Origin: Rhodospirillaceae bacterium
GTDB lineage: Bacteria; Pseudomonadota; Alphaproteobacteria; DSM-16000; Inquilinaceae
Direction of reading: 5' to 3'
Length of the DNA: 64,000 nucleotides
Assembly (NCBI GenBank): GCA_020638575.1
Contig: JACKIH010000003.1
Coordinates: 353,501 to 417,500 of the forward strand
The notes below the pieces were generated by a model. That model ran no database searches. It saw only the letters and a list, made by a program, of their open reading frames with translations, and was not told the origin of the DNA. Below, in pieces: positions 44,240-53,277 of this stretch; the first letter of the stretch is position 1; each line of letters opens with the position of its first letter. The position numbers were made by a program, and so were the translations under genes.

Positions 44240-44635
44240 CTAGCTCTGCTGGGGCAGGCCGGTGACCACCAGCACCGGCAGCGGCCCGTCGGCCATCGGC
44301 ACATCGGCGCGGTTTTCCACGCGCCCTTCGATCTGGGTGGAGTTGCCGTCGAGGCTGCGGCGCAACGCGCTCCGCTGCAGATCGTCGAGCCCCAGGGGCT
44401 CCAGATCCACGTCGTAGATGGTCATCACCTCGCCGGTCGCCATGTCCTGGACGGTGCCCATCTCGCACGGCGGCGGGTGCCCGCAGGTGAGCGACATGGA
44501 CAGGACATGCGTCGCCCGCGGCGGCGGTGGTGCCGGCGGTGCGCTGGCCACGCCGGCGGTGCGCGGTGTCGACTGGCAAGCCGCCAGCCAGCAGGTGACG
44601 ACGGCGACGGCGGCAAGGCGAAGGGCTGGACCCAT
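44240..44635 (-). CDS. Small lipoprotein of unknown function
   Basis: 131 residues with a lipoprotein signal peptide: hydrophobic LRLAAVAVVTCWLAACQST, in which LAAC is the lipobox and the cysteine near residue 18 would be lipidated. A short proline-rich stretch (APPAPPPPRAT) follows, then SLTCGHPPPCEMGTVQDMATGEVMTIYDVDLEPLGLDDLQ. Two further cysteines (about residues 53 and 59) could form a disulfide. No family recognised. It is inserted, on the opposite strand, between coxM and the coxDE genes, together with the small membrane protein at 44652. Confidence 0.65.
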   Translation of the reverse strand: MGPALRLAAVAVVTCWLAACQSTPRTAGVASAPPAPPPPRATHVLSMSLTCGHPPPCEMGTVQDMATGEVMTIYDVDLEPLGLDDLQRSALRRSLDGNSTQIEGRVENRADVPMADGPLPVLVVTGLPQQS

Positions 44636-44651
44636 GGTCAGTCCACGCAGA

Positions 44652-44789
44652 TCAGTTGGTGTCGGCCTCGATCGCGACCCCGCCTTCACCGACGGTGATG
44701 GCCACGGTATCGGTCTGACTCTCCTGCCACAGCCAATAGCCGAGAACAACGACGGCGGCGACAAGCAGAATGATGATGGCGGTCTTCAT
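44652..44789 (-). CDS. 45-residue membrane protein
   Basis: A very small protein: MKTAIIILLVAAVVVLGYWLW forms one transmembrane helix with the short N-terminus probably in the cytoplasm, followed by an acidic 24-residue tail (QESQTDTVAITVGEGGVAIEADTN). Small single-helix proteins of this form are often annotated only as hypothetical. A GGAG-like site (CACGGAGCA on the minus strand) lies a few bases before the ATG. It is 16 bases upstream of the lipoprotein gene and probably co-transcribed with it. Confidence 0.6.
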   Translation of the reverse strand: MKTAIIILLVAAVVVLGYWLWQESQTDTVAITVGEGGVAIEADTN

Positions 44790-45054
44790 GACCCGTGCTC
44801 CGTGATCTTTCCAGTTGGCAGACGCGGCAGCCGCCGGACCGTCCGGCAACGCCAGGTATCTTCGGTCAAGCCGTTGCTGCCGGTTTGGTTCCCAGCCGGC
44901 CGCACACGGCGGCCATACCGCAAGCACGTGCGGCGGGCCGGTCACACGTTACCGGACCCTTGGGACAGGCGGCTCGACACAGATGCTGAGCGTGCCCCCT
45001 CGACCGCGGCGCCGGCCGCGCTATGCTCCCGGCTGACCCACTTGCCGAGGCCCC

Positions 45055-45979
<925 letters not shown>

Positions 45980-45987
<8 letters not shown>

Positions 45988-47221
45988 CGCCCCGGACCTC
46001 CGCGACGACGGCACCCGCCTGGCCCCCAACATCGTGCATTTCTGCCGGGTGCTGCGGACCGCCGGCCTGCCCATCGGCCCCGGCCAGGTGCTGACGGCCC
46101 TGGAGGCGGTGGCCACGGTGGGCATCGGCACGCGGCGTGATTTCTATTGGACGCTGCACGCCGCCCTGATCACCCGCCACGACCAGCGCGAGGTGTTCGA
46201 CCAGGCGTTCCACATGTTCTGGCGCGACCCCGACCTGCTGATGCGGGCCATGAACCTGTTCATGCCGCAGCTCCAGGGCGACGCCGAGGCCGACCGGCAG
46301 GACATCAACCGCCGCGTCGCCGAAGCCATGGCGCCGGAGCGCCGGCCGGGCGAAGGCGAAAGCCCGGAAGACGCCCAACCACCGGAAATCGAGATCGATG
46401 CACGCCTCACCTTCTCCGACAAGGAAGTGCTGCAAGCCCGCGATTTCGAACAGATGTCGGCCGACGAGATCGCCAAGGCCAAGCGCATCATCGCCGCCAT
46501 GCGCCTGCCGGTGCACGACGTGCCGACCCGGCGCTTCCTGCCCGATCCCAACGGCCCGCGGGTGGATGGGCGGCGCACCCTCAGGCGCTCGCTGCGCGGC
46601 GGCGGAGGCGTGATCGAGCTGGCCCGCAAGCACCGCGAAACCCGGCCGCCGCCCCTGGTCGTGCTGTGCGACATCAGCGGTTCCATGAGCCAGTATTCGC
46701 GCATGCTGCTGCACTTCCTGCACGCCGTGTCCACCGACCGCGACCGGGTGCACAGCTTCCTCTTCGGCACCCGGCTCACCAACATCACCCGCCAGTTGCG
46801 CGACCGCGACGTCGACGTGGCGCTGGCCAAGGTCGGCGAGACGGTGGGCGACTGGTCGGGCGGTACGCGCATCGGCGCCTGCCTCGATGCCTTCAATCGC
46901 CACTGGTCGCGCCGGGTGCTGGGCCAGGGGGCGGTGGTCCTGCTGATCACCGATGGCCTGGAGCGCGACGACACCGGCGTGCTTGCCCCCGCCATGGACC
47001 GCCTGCACCGCAGTTGCCGCCGGCTGATCTGGCTGAACCCGCTGCTGCGCTATGATGCCTATGCCCCGAAGTCGCAGGGTGCGCGCGCCATGATCCGCCA
47101 TGTCGACGAGGTGCGCGCCGCCCACAATCTGGACAGCCTGGCCGGACTCGCCGCAGCTTTGGACAGCCGTTTTCACCCCGACCGCGCGGCGCTGCGCCGC
47201 TGGCGCGCGCTTGCCGCGTAG
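45980..47221 (+). CDS. coxE: VWA-domain protein CoxE
   Basis: 413 residues. The C-terminal von Willebrand factor A domain has an intact MIDAS: VLCDISGSMSQYSRMLLHFLHAV near residue 228 (DxSxS) and a downstream threonine in WSGGTRIGACLDAFNRHW. The N-terminal helical part (HFCRVLRTAGLPIGPGQVLTALEAV) is typical of CoxE. CoxE pairs with the ATPase CoxD, like other MoxR-VWA couples. The coding overlap with coxD suggests coupled translation. XdhC genes follow immediately. Confidence 0.93.
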
Positions 47222-47244
47222 CCGCACCGCAAGGACAACCAACC

Positions 47245-47568
47245 ATGCCCCAGGACACCGACCAGATCCTCGACACCGCCGCCGCCTGGCGCGCCGAAGG
47301 CAAGCGGGTGGCCCTAGCCACGGTGGTCGCCACCTGGGGCTCCTCGCCCCGCCAGGTGGGCAGCCAGCTCGTGGTCGATGCCGACGGCCGCATGGAAGGT
47401 TCGGTCTCCGGCGGCTGTATCGAAGGGGCCGTCGTGCGCGAAGCCATGGAGGTGATGCAGGGCGGGCCGCCGCGCACGCTGGAATTCGGCGTCAGCAACG
47501 AGCGCGCCTGGGAGGTGGGGCTCGCCTGCGGCGGCACGGTGAAGGTGTTCGTGGAGGCGGTGGCGTGA
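47245..47568 (+). CDS. XdhC/CoxI N-terminal-domain protein
   Basis: A 107-residue protein matching only the N-terminal XdhC_CoxI domain: ILDTAAAWRAEGKRVALATVVATWGSSPRQVGSQLVV, then MEGSVSGGCIEGAVVREAMEVMQ, and ACGGTVKVFVE. XdhC inserts the sulfurated molybdenum cofactor into molybdenum hydroxylases. The conserved SGGCIE cysteine is present. The usual C-terminal Rossmann part is encoded by the next gene, which starts at the stop of this one (GTGA overlap). Confidence 0.9.
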   Translation: MPQDTDQILDTAAAWRAEGKRVALATVVATWGSSPRQVGSQLVVDADGRMEGSVSGGCIEGAVVREAMEVMQGGPPRTLEFGVSNERAWEVGLACGGTVKVFVEAVA

Positions 47569-48269
47569 AAAGCGAAACACTGGCGGCCCTGCGCGAGGCC
47601 CGCGCGTCCGGCACTCCGGCGGTGCGCTGCGTACGCCTCGGCGACGGCGCGGAAGCCTTGCTGGTGGGCGAGATCGTGTCCGGCGATCTCGCCGTCGACG
47701 CGGTCTTGCTGGCGGCGGCAGCCTCAGCCCTGCGCAGCGACCGCGGGTCGCTGGCCGAAACGGCCGCGGGTCCGGTGTTCGTGGAGCCGTTCAACCCGCC
47801 GCTGCGGCTGATCATCGTGGGGGCGGTGCACATCACCCAGGGCCTGGCGCCGATGGCCCAGATGGCGGGCTACCAGGTGACCGTCGTCGACCCGCGCCAT
47901 GCCTTCGCCAGTGCCGAACGGTTCCCCGGCGTGGCCCTCAGCAACGATTGGCCGGACGAGGCGCTGGATGCCCTGAAGCCCGATGCGCGTACGGCCGTGG
48001 TCACCCTCACCCACGACCCCAAGCTGGACGATCCGGCCTTGGACCGGGCGCTGCGCTCCCCGGCCTTCTACATCGCCGCCCTGGGCAGCCGGAAGACCCA
48101 TGCGGCCCGCCTGCAACGCCTGGCCGCCCTGGGCCACGACGCCGCCGCGCTCGCCCGTATCCACGGCCCCGCCGGCCTGCCCCTGGGCGCCGCCACGCCG
48201 GCGGAAATCGCCGTTTCGGTGCTGGCGGAGATGACGCAAGCGCTGCGCCGCCCCAAGGACGCTCAATAG
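47565..48269 (+). CDS. XdhC C-terminal (Rossmann) domain protein
   Basis: 234 residues. After an N-terminal region similar to the XdhC core, the Rossmann domain opens with LIIVGAVHITQGLAPMAQMAGYQVTVVDPR near residue 82 and has VVTLTHDPKLDDPALDRALRS and FYIAALGSRKTHAARLQRL, XdhC_C signatures. The nucleotide loop reads GAVHITQ rather than the common GAGHVGQ. The start is GTG 47565, overlapping the upstream stop by four bases; a longer frame from 47100 runs through coxE sequence and is rejected. Together with the preceding gene it makes a split XdhC for the Cox enzyme. Confidence 0.9.
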   Translation: MKSETLAALREARASGTPAVRCVRLGDGAEALLVGEIVSGDLAVDAVLLAAAASALRSDRGSLAETAAGPVFVEPFNPPLRLIIVGAVHITQGLAPMAQMAGYQVTVVDPRHAFASAERFPGVALSNDWPDEALDALKPDARTAVVTLTHDPKLDDPALDRALRSPAFYIAALGSRKTHAARLQRLAALGHDAAALARIHGPAGLPLGAATPAEIAVSVLAEMTQALRRPKDAQ

Positions 48270-48280
48270 GACCACCACCC

Positions 48281-49381
48281 GTGCGCCACCGCTCCCCGCC
48301 CCTGCGCCTTGCCGTGCTTACGGTCGCCGCCGTGTCTGCCGCCGTATCTGCCGTCGCGGCGCCACCCGCTTCGGCGGAAGATCCCCCAGCCTCCCTTGCC
48401 GGCGACAACCGGCTTCTGCCGGGTCTCCAGGTTGCCCGGGTAGAGAGGAGCGAGTTCGACCCGTTGTTCGTGGCACCGGCCGAGCGCGAAGCGGAGGCTG
48501 TCGCTACGCCGCCCGCGGTCGACCCCATGCCGGTTGAGATCGAGGACCTGCCGCCGCTCGTCTTTCCGCCGCAGGAACCGGAGGGAGTCGCGCCGGCGGA
48601 CGCGGCAACCGTTGAACCCGAGGACTCCGAGGACGTCGCCGAGCCGGACGGCCCCGCGGATGACGCCGTCGCGCCGGACCTCTCTGAACCGGAAGAGCCT
48701 CCACCGGACGAGGTCGCCCCCACGCCGCCGGACCCCGAACTGCCGCCGCAGGATGCCGCGCCCGGCATCGGCCCGCCGGACGCGCCCGCCCCTGCCGAGA
48801 CGGATAGCGTGGCACCCGCGCCAGTGGCCCCGCCCATCCCGGAAGGACCGGCCACCATGGCGCCCCTGGGCGAATGGGTGGGCCCCGGCCGCCACTGCGT
48901 GGCCGGCTTCGTCGTCACCCTGCCGCAAGGGGTGGAGGGCCTTTCCTTCGCGCTGGGCATGGAGTTCCGCACCACTGCAGGTCAGGACCTGGGTGAGCTC
49001 GTCACCGGCGCGGCCGATGGTGCGCCCGGCTTCGATTCCTTCATCGAAGGGATCATCAGCCACGAGGGCTGCCTGCCCACCTCCACATTGACCATCGACG
49101 GTCCCGCCGCGGTGCCCAACTCCCCCTTCCACGCCCTGCGCGCGGAGGTGACGTGCAGCCTGCCGGACGGCACCTTCGGCATGGACATCACCCGCTTCAC
49201 GTTCAACGACGGCGAGCGCGTGGCGTTGCTGCTGCTGCTGTTCGGCAGCAACGGCTGGGAGATCGCCAATTCGCGCATCCCACCGGAAGAGGCGCTGGCG
49301 TACGCCGCCGCGGCCCCGCTGTTCGACATCATGGTGGAGCAGATGGACTACTGCCCGCTGGACGCTTTGGACGAGCCGTAG
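48281..49381 (+). CDS. Exported protein with proline/acidic linker and cysteine-containing C-terminal domain
   Basis: 366 residues, function unknown. A signal peptide (LAVLTVAAVSAAVSAVAAPPASA) precedes about 170 residues of Pro, Glu, Asp and Ala, certainly disordered. The C-terminal 165 residues look folded, beginning LGEWVGPGRHCVAGFVVTLPQGVEGLSF, with four cysteines (GRHC, EGCLP, VTCSL, DYCPL) that could form two disulfides in the periplasm. The start is GTG 48281. It lies 11 bases after the XdhC gene, so is probably in the cox operon, though the link may be accidental. No family recognised. Confidence 0.7.
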   Translation: MRHRSPPLRLAVLTVAAVSAAVSAVAAPPASAEDPPASLAGDNRLLPGLQVARVERSEFDPLFVAPAEREAEAVATPPAVDPMPVEIEDLPPLVFPPQEPEGVAPADAATVEPEDSEDVAEPDGPADDAVAPDLSEPEEPPPDEVAPTPPDPELPPQDAAPGIGPPDAPAPAETDSVAPAPVAPPIPEGPATMAPLGEWVGPGRHCVAGFVVTLPQGVEGLSFALGMEFRTTAGQDLGELVTGAADGAPGFDSFIEGIISHEGCLPTSTLTIDGPAAVPNSPFHALRAEVTCSLPDGTFGMDITRFTFNDGERVALLLLLFGSNGWEIANSRIPPEEALAYAAAAPLFDIMVEQMDYCPLDALDEP

Positions 49382-49425
49382 CCCCGTGTGAGGCCGCATC
49401 GGCAGGAATGCGGCTTGTCTTGATT

Positions 49426-49453
49426 CCATAATTCGGGTATTGCCGAATTATGG
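49426..49453 (+). promoter_or_regulatory. Probable ArsR operator overlapping the arsR start codon
   Basis: CCATAATTCGG and CCGAATTATGG are perfect 11-bp inverted repeats with a six-base spacer (GTATTG). The ATG of arsR (49450) is inside the right arm. The site fits a dimeric ArsR repressor acting on its own operon. The repeat is directly seen; binding is inferred. Confidence 0.8.
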
Positions 49454-49902
49454 AGCAGCCCGAAGCCATTCTCGCCTTCTCCGCCCTGGCGCACCCTACC
49501 CGCCTGCAGGTGTTCCGCCTGCTCATGGAGCAGGGCCCGCTGGGCATGACCGCGTCGCGCATCGCCGAAACGGTGCGCGTGCCGGCCTCCACGCTGTCGG
49601 CCCACCTGGCGCAGCTCGAAGCGGCCCGGCTGCTCACCTCGCGGCGCCAACACCGGTTCATCCACTATGCGGTCAATATCGCCGGCACGGCACGGCTGGT
49701 GCGGTTTCTCACCGAGCAGTGCTGCCACGGCCACCCGGAAATCTGCGGCTACCAGAAAGGATGCGGCTATGCCGGTGACGATCTACCACAACCCGAAATG
49801 CGGCACCTCGCGCAACGCCCTGGCGATGATCCGGGCGACCGGGGAGACGCCGACGGTGATCGAATATTTGAAGACGCCGCCGAGCCGCGCGGAGCTGGTT
49901 GA
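49450..49902 (+). CDS. arsR: ArsR-family arsenic-responsive repressor
   Basis: Winged-helix repressor: ILAFSALAHPTRLQVFRLLMEQGPLGMTASRIAETV, recognition helix ASTLSAHLAQLEAARLLTSRRQHRFIHYAV, and a C-terminal cysteine cluster EQCCHGHPEICGYQKGCG (about residues 90-107) that probably senses arsenite. Normal members end about here. In this frame, however, there is no stop until 49902, so the protein continues about 43 residues (DLPQPEMRHLAQRPGDDPGD...) read from another frame of arsC, a 134-base overlap. The ATG lies inside the operator with no ribosome-binding site, and the frame has a stop at 49429, so no upstream start exists. First gene of the ars operon. Confidence 0.88.
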   Translation: MEQPEAILAFSALAHPTRLQVFRLLMEQGPLGMTASRIAETVRVPASTLSAHLAQLEAARLLTSRRQHRFIHYAVNIAGTARLVRFLTEQCCHGHPEICGYQKGCGYAGDDLPQPEMRHLAQRPGDDPGDRGDADGDRIFEDAAEPRGAG

Positions 49903-50170
49903 CCTGATCGGGCGCATGGGCATTCCGGTGCGCGACCTGTTGCGCCGCAAGGGCACGCCCTACGACGAGTTGAACCTGGACGACCCCGCCCTCGGCGACG
50001 ACGAGCTGATCGACGCCATGATGGCCCACCCCATCCTGATCAACCGGCCCATCGTGGTAACGGAGCGCGGCGTCAAGCTCTGCCGCCCCTCGGAAACCGT
50101 GCTGGAGATCCTCGCCAACCCGCTGCCGCAAGCCTTCGACAAGGAGGACGGGCAGCGCGTCGCGCCTTAG
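49769..50170 (+). CDS. arsC: Arsenate reductase ArsC, glutaredoxin-coupled type
   Basis: 133-residue thioredoxin-fold arsenate reductase. The catalytic cysteine is C11 in IYHNPKCGTSRNAL, and the arginine-bearing sequences are TPPSRAELVDLIGRMGI, NRPIVVTERGVKLCRPSETV. It converts arsenate to arsenite using glutaredoxin/glutathione. ATG 49769 follows AAAGGA; an upstream frame to 49667 was rejected. The first 134 bases overlap the arsR frame. Length is slightly shorter than the 141-residue plasmid R773 protein. Confidence 0.93.
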   Translation: MPVTIYHNPKCGTSRNALAMIRATGETPTVIEYLKTPPSRAELVDLIGRMGIPVRDLLRRKGTPYDELNLDDPALGDDELIDAMMAHPILINRPIVVTERGVKLCRPSETVLEILANPLPQAFDKEDGQRVAP

Positions 50171-50216
50171 GGGTGGCCGTGCACCGTCCCCCATCAACCC
50201 CCAGGGAGAGTGACCG

Positions 50217-50750
50217 ATGAGTGCACAGAGCACGGCGAGCCAAGCCGCCCGCCCCTACCACGTGCTGTTCATCTGCACCGGCAATTCCGCGCGGTCCATC
50301 CTGGCGGAATGCGCCCTGCGCCGCTGGGGCAGCCACCGGTTCATCTCCCACTCCGCGGGCAGCCACCCCAAGGGCGCAGTGCACCCGATGGCGCTGACCC
50401 TGCTGGAGCAGCTCAACTACGCCACGGACGGGTTGCGCTCCAAGCCGTGGGACGAGTTCTCCGAGCCGACTGCGCCGCCGCTCGACTTCGTGTTCACCGT
50501 CTGCGACCAGGCGGCGGGTGAGGTCTGCCCGGTCTGGCCCGGCCAGCCCATGACCGCCCACTGGGGCGTGGAGGACCCCGCGGCCTTTGCCGGCCCTCCC
50601 GACAAAATGCTTCGGAAATTCAAGGAGATATACTTGCAACTTGAAGCAAGGATCAAGGTTTTCAGCAGCCTGCGCATGGAGGGGTTGGACCGCCTCGCCC
50701 TGCAAAAGCGGCTGGACGATATCGGCAGCAACACCCCCGTCCCGGCCTGA
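50217..50750 (+). CDS. Arsenate reductase, low-molecular-weight phosphatase (thioredoxin-coupled) type
   Basis: 177-residue protein of the low-molecular-weight tyrosine-phosphatase fold. The P-loop is FICTGNSARSILAE with catalytic C20, and VCDQAAGEVCPVWPG (about residues 101-116) provides the two relay cysteines of the thioredoxin-type mechanism; the C-terminal helix region KEIYLQLEARIKVFSSL is typical of this subgroup. It reduces arsenate in a way unrelated by descent to ArsC of the preceding gene. Four-gene operon arsR-arsC-this-acr3. Confidence 0.9.
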   Translation: MSAQSTASQAARPYHVLFICTGNSARSILAECALRRWGSHRFISHSAGSHPKGAVHPMALTLLEQLNYATDGLRSKPWDEFSEPTAPPLDFVFTVCDQAAGEVCPVWPGQPMTAHWGVEDPAAFAGPPDKMLRKFKEIYLQLEARIKVFSSLRMEGLDRLALQKRLDDIGSNTPVPA

Positions 50751-50808
50751 TCGCGAGGTGCGCCGCAAGGCGTCCCTTCTCTTTCTGTCTTTCTCCTCGG
50801 AGCCGTCC

Positions 50809-51882
50809 ATGACCGCGTCCCGCCCGGCCACGCGCCTGCCCTTCCTCGACCGTTTTCTGACTCTGTGGATCTTTGCGGCCATGGTGCTGGGCGTGACACT
50901 TGGCACCATCGTTCCCGGCCTGTCCCAGGCGATGGATGCCCTGTCCGTCGGCACGACGAACATTCCGATCGCCATCGGTCTCATCTTGATGATGTATCCG
51001 CCACTGGCGCGCGTGCGCTACGAGGCACTCCACGAGATCTTCGCGGACAAGCGCATCCTCGCCATCTCGCTGATCCAGAACTGGGTCATCGGCCCCGTGC
51101 TGATGTTCGCCCTGGCGGTGATCTTCCTGCACGATCAACCAGAGTACATGACGGGCCTGATCCTCATCGGCCTGGCCCGCTGCATCGCCATGGTGCTCGT
51201 GTGGAATCAACTTGCGCGCGGCGACAACCAGTATGTGGCGGGGCTCGTTGCCTTCAACTCGATCTTCCAGATCCTGTTCTTCTCCACCTATGCCTGGCTC
51301 TTCCTCTCCGTCTTGCCGCCACTCTTCGGCTTGGAGGGCAGCATCGTCGACGTCAGCTTCTGGACCATTACCGAAGCGGTTCTGATCTTTCTCGGCATCC
51401 CATTCCTCGCAGGGTTCATCACGCGCAAGGTGTTGATCGGGCGCAAGGGCGAGGCTTGGTACACGTCGCGGTTCTTACCGAAGATCGGGCCGATCACGCT
51501 GGCCGCATTGCTCTTCACCATCGTCGCCATGTTCAGCCTCAAGGGCGGTGACGTGGTGCGACTGCCATTGGACGTGGTGACGATCGCCGTGCCGCTGTGC
51601 ATCTACTTCTTGGTGCAGTTTCTGGTGAGCTTTGCCATGGGCAAGTGGATCGAGGCGGACTACCCGCGCACCACTGCTGTCGCATTCACCGCCGCCGGCA
51701 ACAATTTCGAGCTGGCGATCGCCGTCGCCGTGGCCGCATTCGGCCTCGCCTCCCCCGTCGCGTTCGCGGCGGTCATCGGGCCGCTGGTGGAAGTGCCGGT
51801 GCTGATCCTCCTCGTCCATGTTGCCCTGACCCTCGGTGACCGCTGGTTTGCCGGGACCAAGGCGGAAGAGACGGGCGTCTGA
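50809..51882 (+). CDS. acr3: Arsenite efflux transporter Acr3
   Basis: 357-residue membrane protein of the bile/arsenite/riboflavin transporter group, about 10 helices. Family sequence: FLDRFLTLWIFAAMVLGVTLG, MMYPPLARVRYEAL, LIQNWVIGPVLMFALAVIFL, GLARCIAMVLVWNQLARGDNQY (with the cysteine conserved in Acr3), FTAAGNNFELAIAVAVA. It exports arsenite produced by the two reductases. The start ATG 50809 follows CGGAG; longer reading to 50587 overlaps the reductase and is rejected. Last gene of the operon; the 146 bases after it hold nothing I recognise. Confidence 0.93.
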   Translation: MTASRPATRLPFLDRFLTLWIFAAMVLGVTLGTIVPGLSQAMDALSVGTTNIPIAIGLILMMYPPLARVRYEALHEIFADKRILAISLIQNWVIGPVLMFALAVIFLHDQPEYMTGLILIGLARCIAMVLVWNQLARGDNQYVAGLVAFNSIFQILFFSTYAWLFLSVLPPLFGLEGSIVDVSFWTITEAVLIFLGIPFLAGFITRKVLIGRKGEAWYTSRFLPKIGPITLAALLFTIVAMFSLKGGDVVRLPLDVVTIAVPLCIYFLVQFLVSFAMGKWIEADYPRTTAVAFTAAGNNFELAIAVAVAAFGLASPVAFAAVIGPLVEVPVLILLVHVALTLGDRWFAGTKAEETGV

Positions 51883-52028
51883 CCCGCTCCGCAGGAGCTG
51901 ACGACGGTGCGCTGGCGGGCGCCGGGCGATCGGGCCACGGTCGTCCCAGCAGAACTCGGCGTGGCGATCGTCGCCCCGCAGCGGGAAGGCGGCACACGCG
52001 GCCCCCTCCCCCTTGTCCCTGCGTGGGG

Positions 52029-52562
52029 TCAACGGTAGCGGCGGGCCAGTTCCACGTAGCGGTCGGCCGACGCCTTGATTTCCGCCAGTTCGGCATCGGT
52101 GAGGTCACGGCGGTAGCGCGCCGGGCTGCCGGTCCAAAGCTGGCCCGACGGGATGCGCTTGCCCGGCGGCACCAGGGCCCCGGCGCCCACCATGGCATCG
52201 CTCTCCACCACCGCACCGTCCATCACCGTGGCGGCCATGCCGACGAAGGACCGGTCGTGCAGGGTGCAGGCGTGCAGGATGGCCTGGTGGCCCACCGTCA
52301 CGTCGTCGCCCACGATGGTCGGCGTGCCGCCGCTATGGTGCGGGCCGGCCACATGCATGATGGTGCCGTCCTGAATGTTGGTGCGGGCGCCGATGCGGAT
52401 GTAGTTGATGTCGCCGCGCACCAGGCAGTGGAACCAGATGCCGCTGCCCGGTCCGATCTCCACATCGCCGATTATGACGGCGGTCGACGCCACGAAGGCC
52501 GTGGCATCGATCTTGGGCATCGTCCCCTCGAACGCGAGGATATTGGATACGCCTTGGCCCAT
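52029..52562 (-). CDS. Gamma-carbonic anhydrase-like hexapeptide protein
   Basis: 177-residue left-handed beta-helix protein of the gamma carbonic anhydrase/YrdA/PaaY family. Hexapeptide repeats run from TAVIIGDVEIGPGSGIWF to VGAGALVPPGKRIP. Metal histidines are in GTIMHVAGPHHSGG and VTVGHQAILHACTLHD. It may hydrate CO2 or, like some relatives, serve as an acyl-CoA-associated thioesterase or metal-binding scaffold. ATG 52562 follows GGAGGAG. It lies downstream of rpsI on the same strand behind a hairpin. Confidence 0.9.
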   Translation of the reverse strand: MGQGVSNILAFEGTMPKIDATAFVASTAVIIGDVEIGPGSGIWFHCLVRGDINYIRIGARTNIQDGTIMHVAGPHHSGGTPTIVGDDVTVGHQAILHACTLHDRSFVGMAATVMDGAVVESDAMVGAGALVPPGKRIPSGQLWTGSPARYRRDLTDAELAEIKASADRYVELARRYR

Positions 52563-52653
52563 GCTCTCCTCCTGGTTCCGAGCACTGAGTCTGCCACACA
52601 TAATTGCACCTTGGCCACGCCACGGAGCGGCCGGCCGCCATCCCCGAACGACA

Positions 52654-52678
52654 ACGGCCGGGCATAGGGCCCGGCCGT
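52654..52678. terminator. Hairpin downstream of rpsI
   Basis: ACGGCCGGGC and GCCCGGCCGT are perfectly complementary around a five-base loop, 120 bases past the rpsI stop. On the minus strand it is followed by TTGTCGTT, a weak T-rich tail. It likely ends the rplM-rpsI transcript before the carbonic-anhydrase-like gene. Confidence 0.6.
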
Positions 52679-52798
52679 GCTTCGTATTCTGTCGGCGCCG
52701 GCCCACCCCCCGCCCGGCCGCCCAGTTCAAGATACTGCCGTGGGTGGCCGGGCAAGGGTGTGGGCCGGAACCGGACTCCGCCGAAGGTGGAGAACGCC

Positions 52799-53275
52799 CT
52801 ACCGCTTGGAGAACTGGAAGCTCCGGCGCGCCTTGCGCTTGCCGTACTTCTTGCGCTCCACCACGCGGCTATCGCGCGTCAGGAAGCCGCCCTGCTTCAA
52901 GATCCGCCGCAGCGTCGGCTCGTAGAAGGTCAGCGCCTGGCTAATGCCGTGGCGCACCGCACCGGCCTGGCCGGACAGCCCGCCGCCCGTCACCGTGGCG
53001 GTGACGTCGTACTGGTTATTGCGGTCGGCCACCAGGAAGGGCTGGGCTAGCAGCATGCGCAGCACCGGCCGCGCGAAGTAGACCTCCTGCGGCTTGCCGT
53101 TGACGGTCACACGGCCGCTGCCGGGCTTGATCCAAACACGCGCCACGGCATCCTTGCGGCGACCGGTGGCATAGGCGCGGCCATGGACGTCGATCTTCGG
53201 TTCCGGCAGCTCCGCTTCGGTCGAGCCGAGGCTGCCGAGCTGGGCCAGATCGGTCAGGGTTTCGGGTTCCGCCAT
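52799..53275 (-). CDS. rpsI: 30S ribosomal protein S9
   Basis: 158 residues. The S9 core starts with RAYATGRRKDAVARVWIKPGSGRVTVNGK, includes VTGGGLSGQAGAVRHGISQAL, and ends with the conserved C-terminal KYGKRKARRSFQFSKR that reaches into the ribosomal P site. An alphaproteobacterial N-terminal extension of about 30 acidic residues is present. The gene is two bases after rplM, the usual L13-S9 operon. Confidence 0.98.
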   Translation of the reverse strand: MAEPETLTDLAQLGSLGSTEAELPEPKIDVHGRAYATGRRKDAVARVWIKPGSGRVTVNGKPQEVYFARPVLRMLLAQPFLVADRNNQYDVTATVTGGGLSGQAGAVRHGISQALTFYEPTLRRILKQGGFLTRDSRVVERKKYGKRKARRSFQFSKR

Positions 53276-53277
53276 GG

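Noticed and set aside
49450..51882. Arsenic operon as part of a mobile element
   Set aside because: No transposase, integrase, flanking repeats or tRNA next to it; composition looks like the surrounding DNA.
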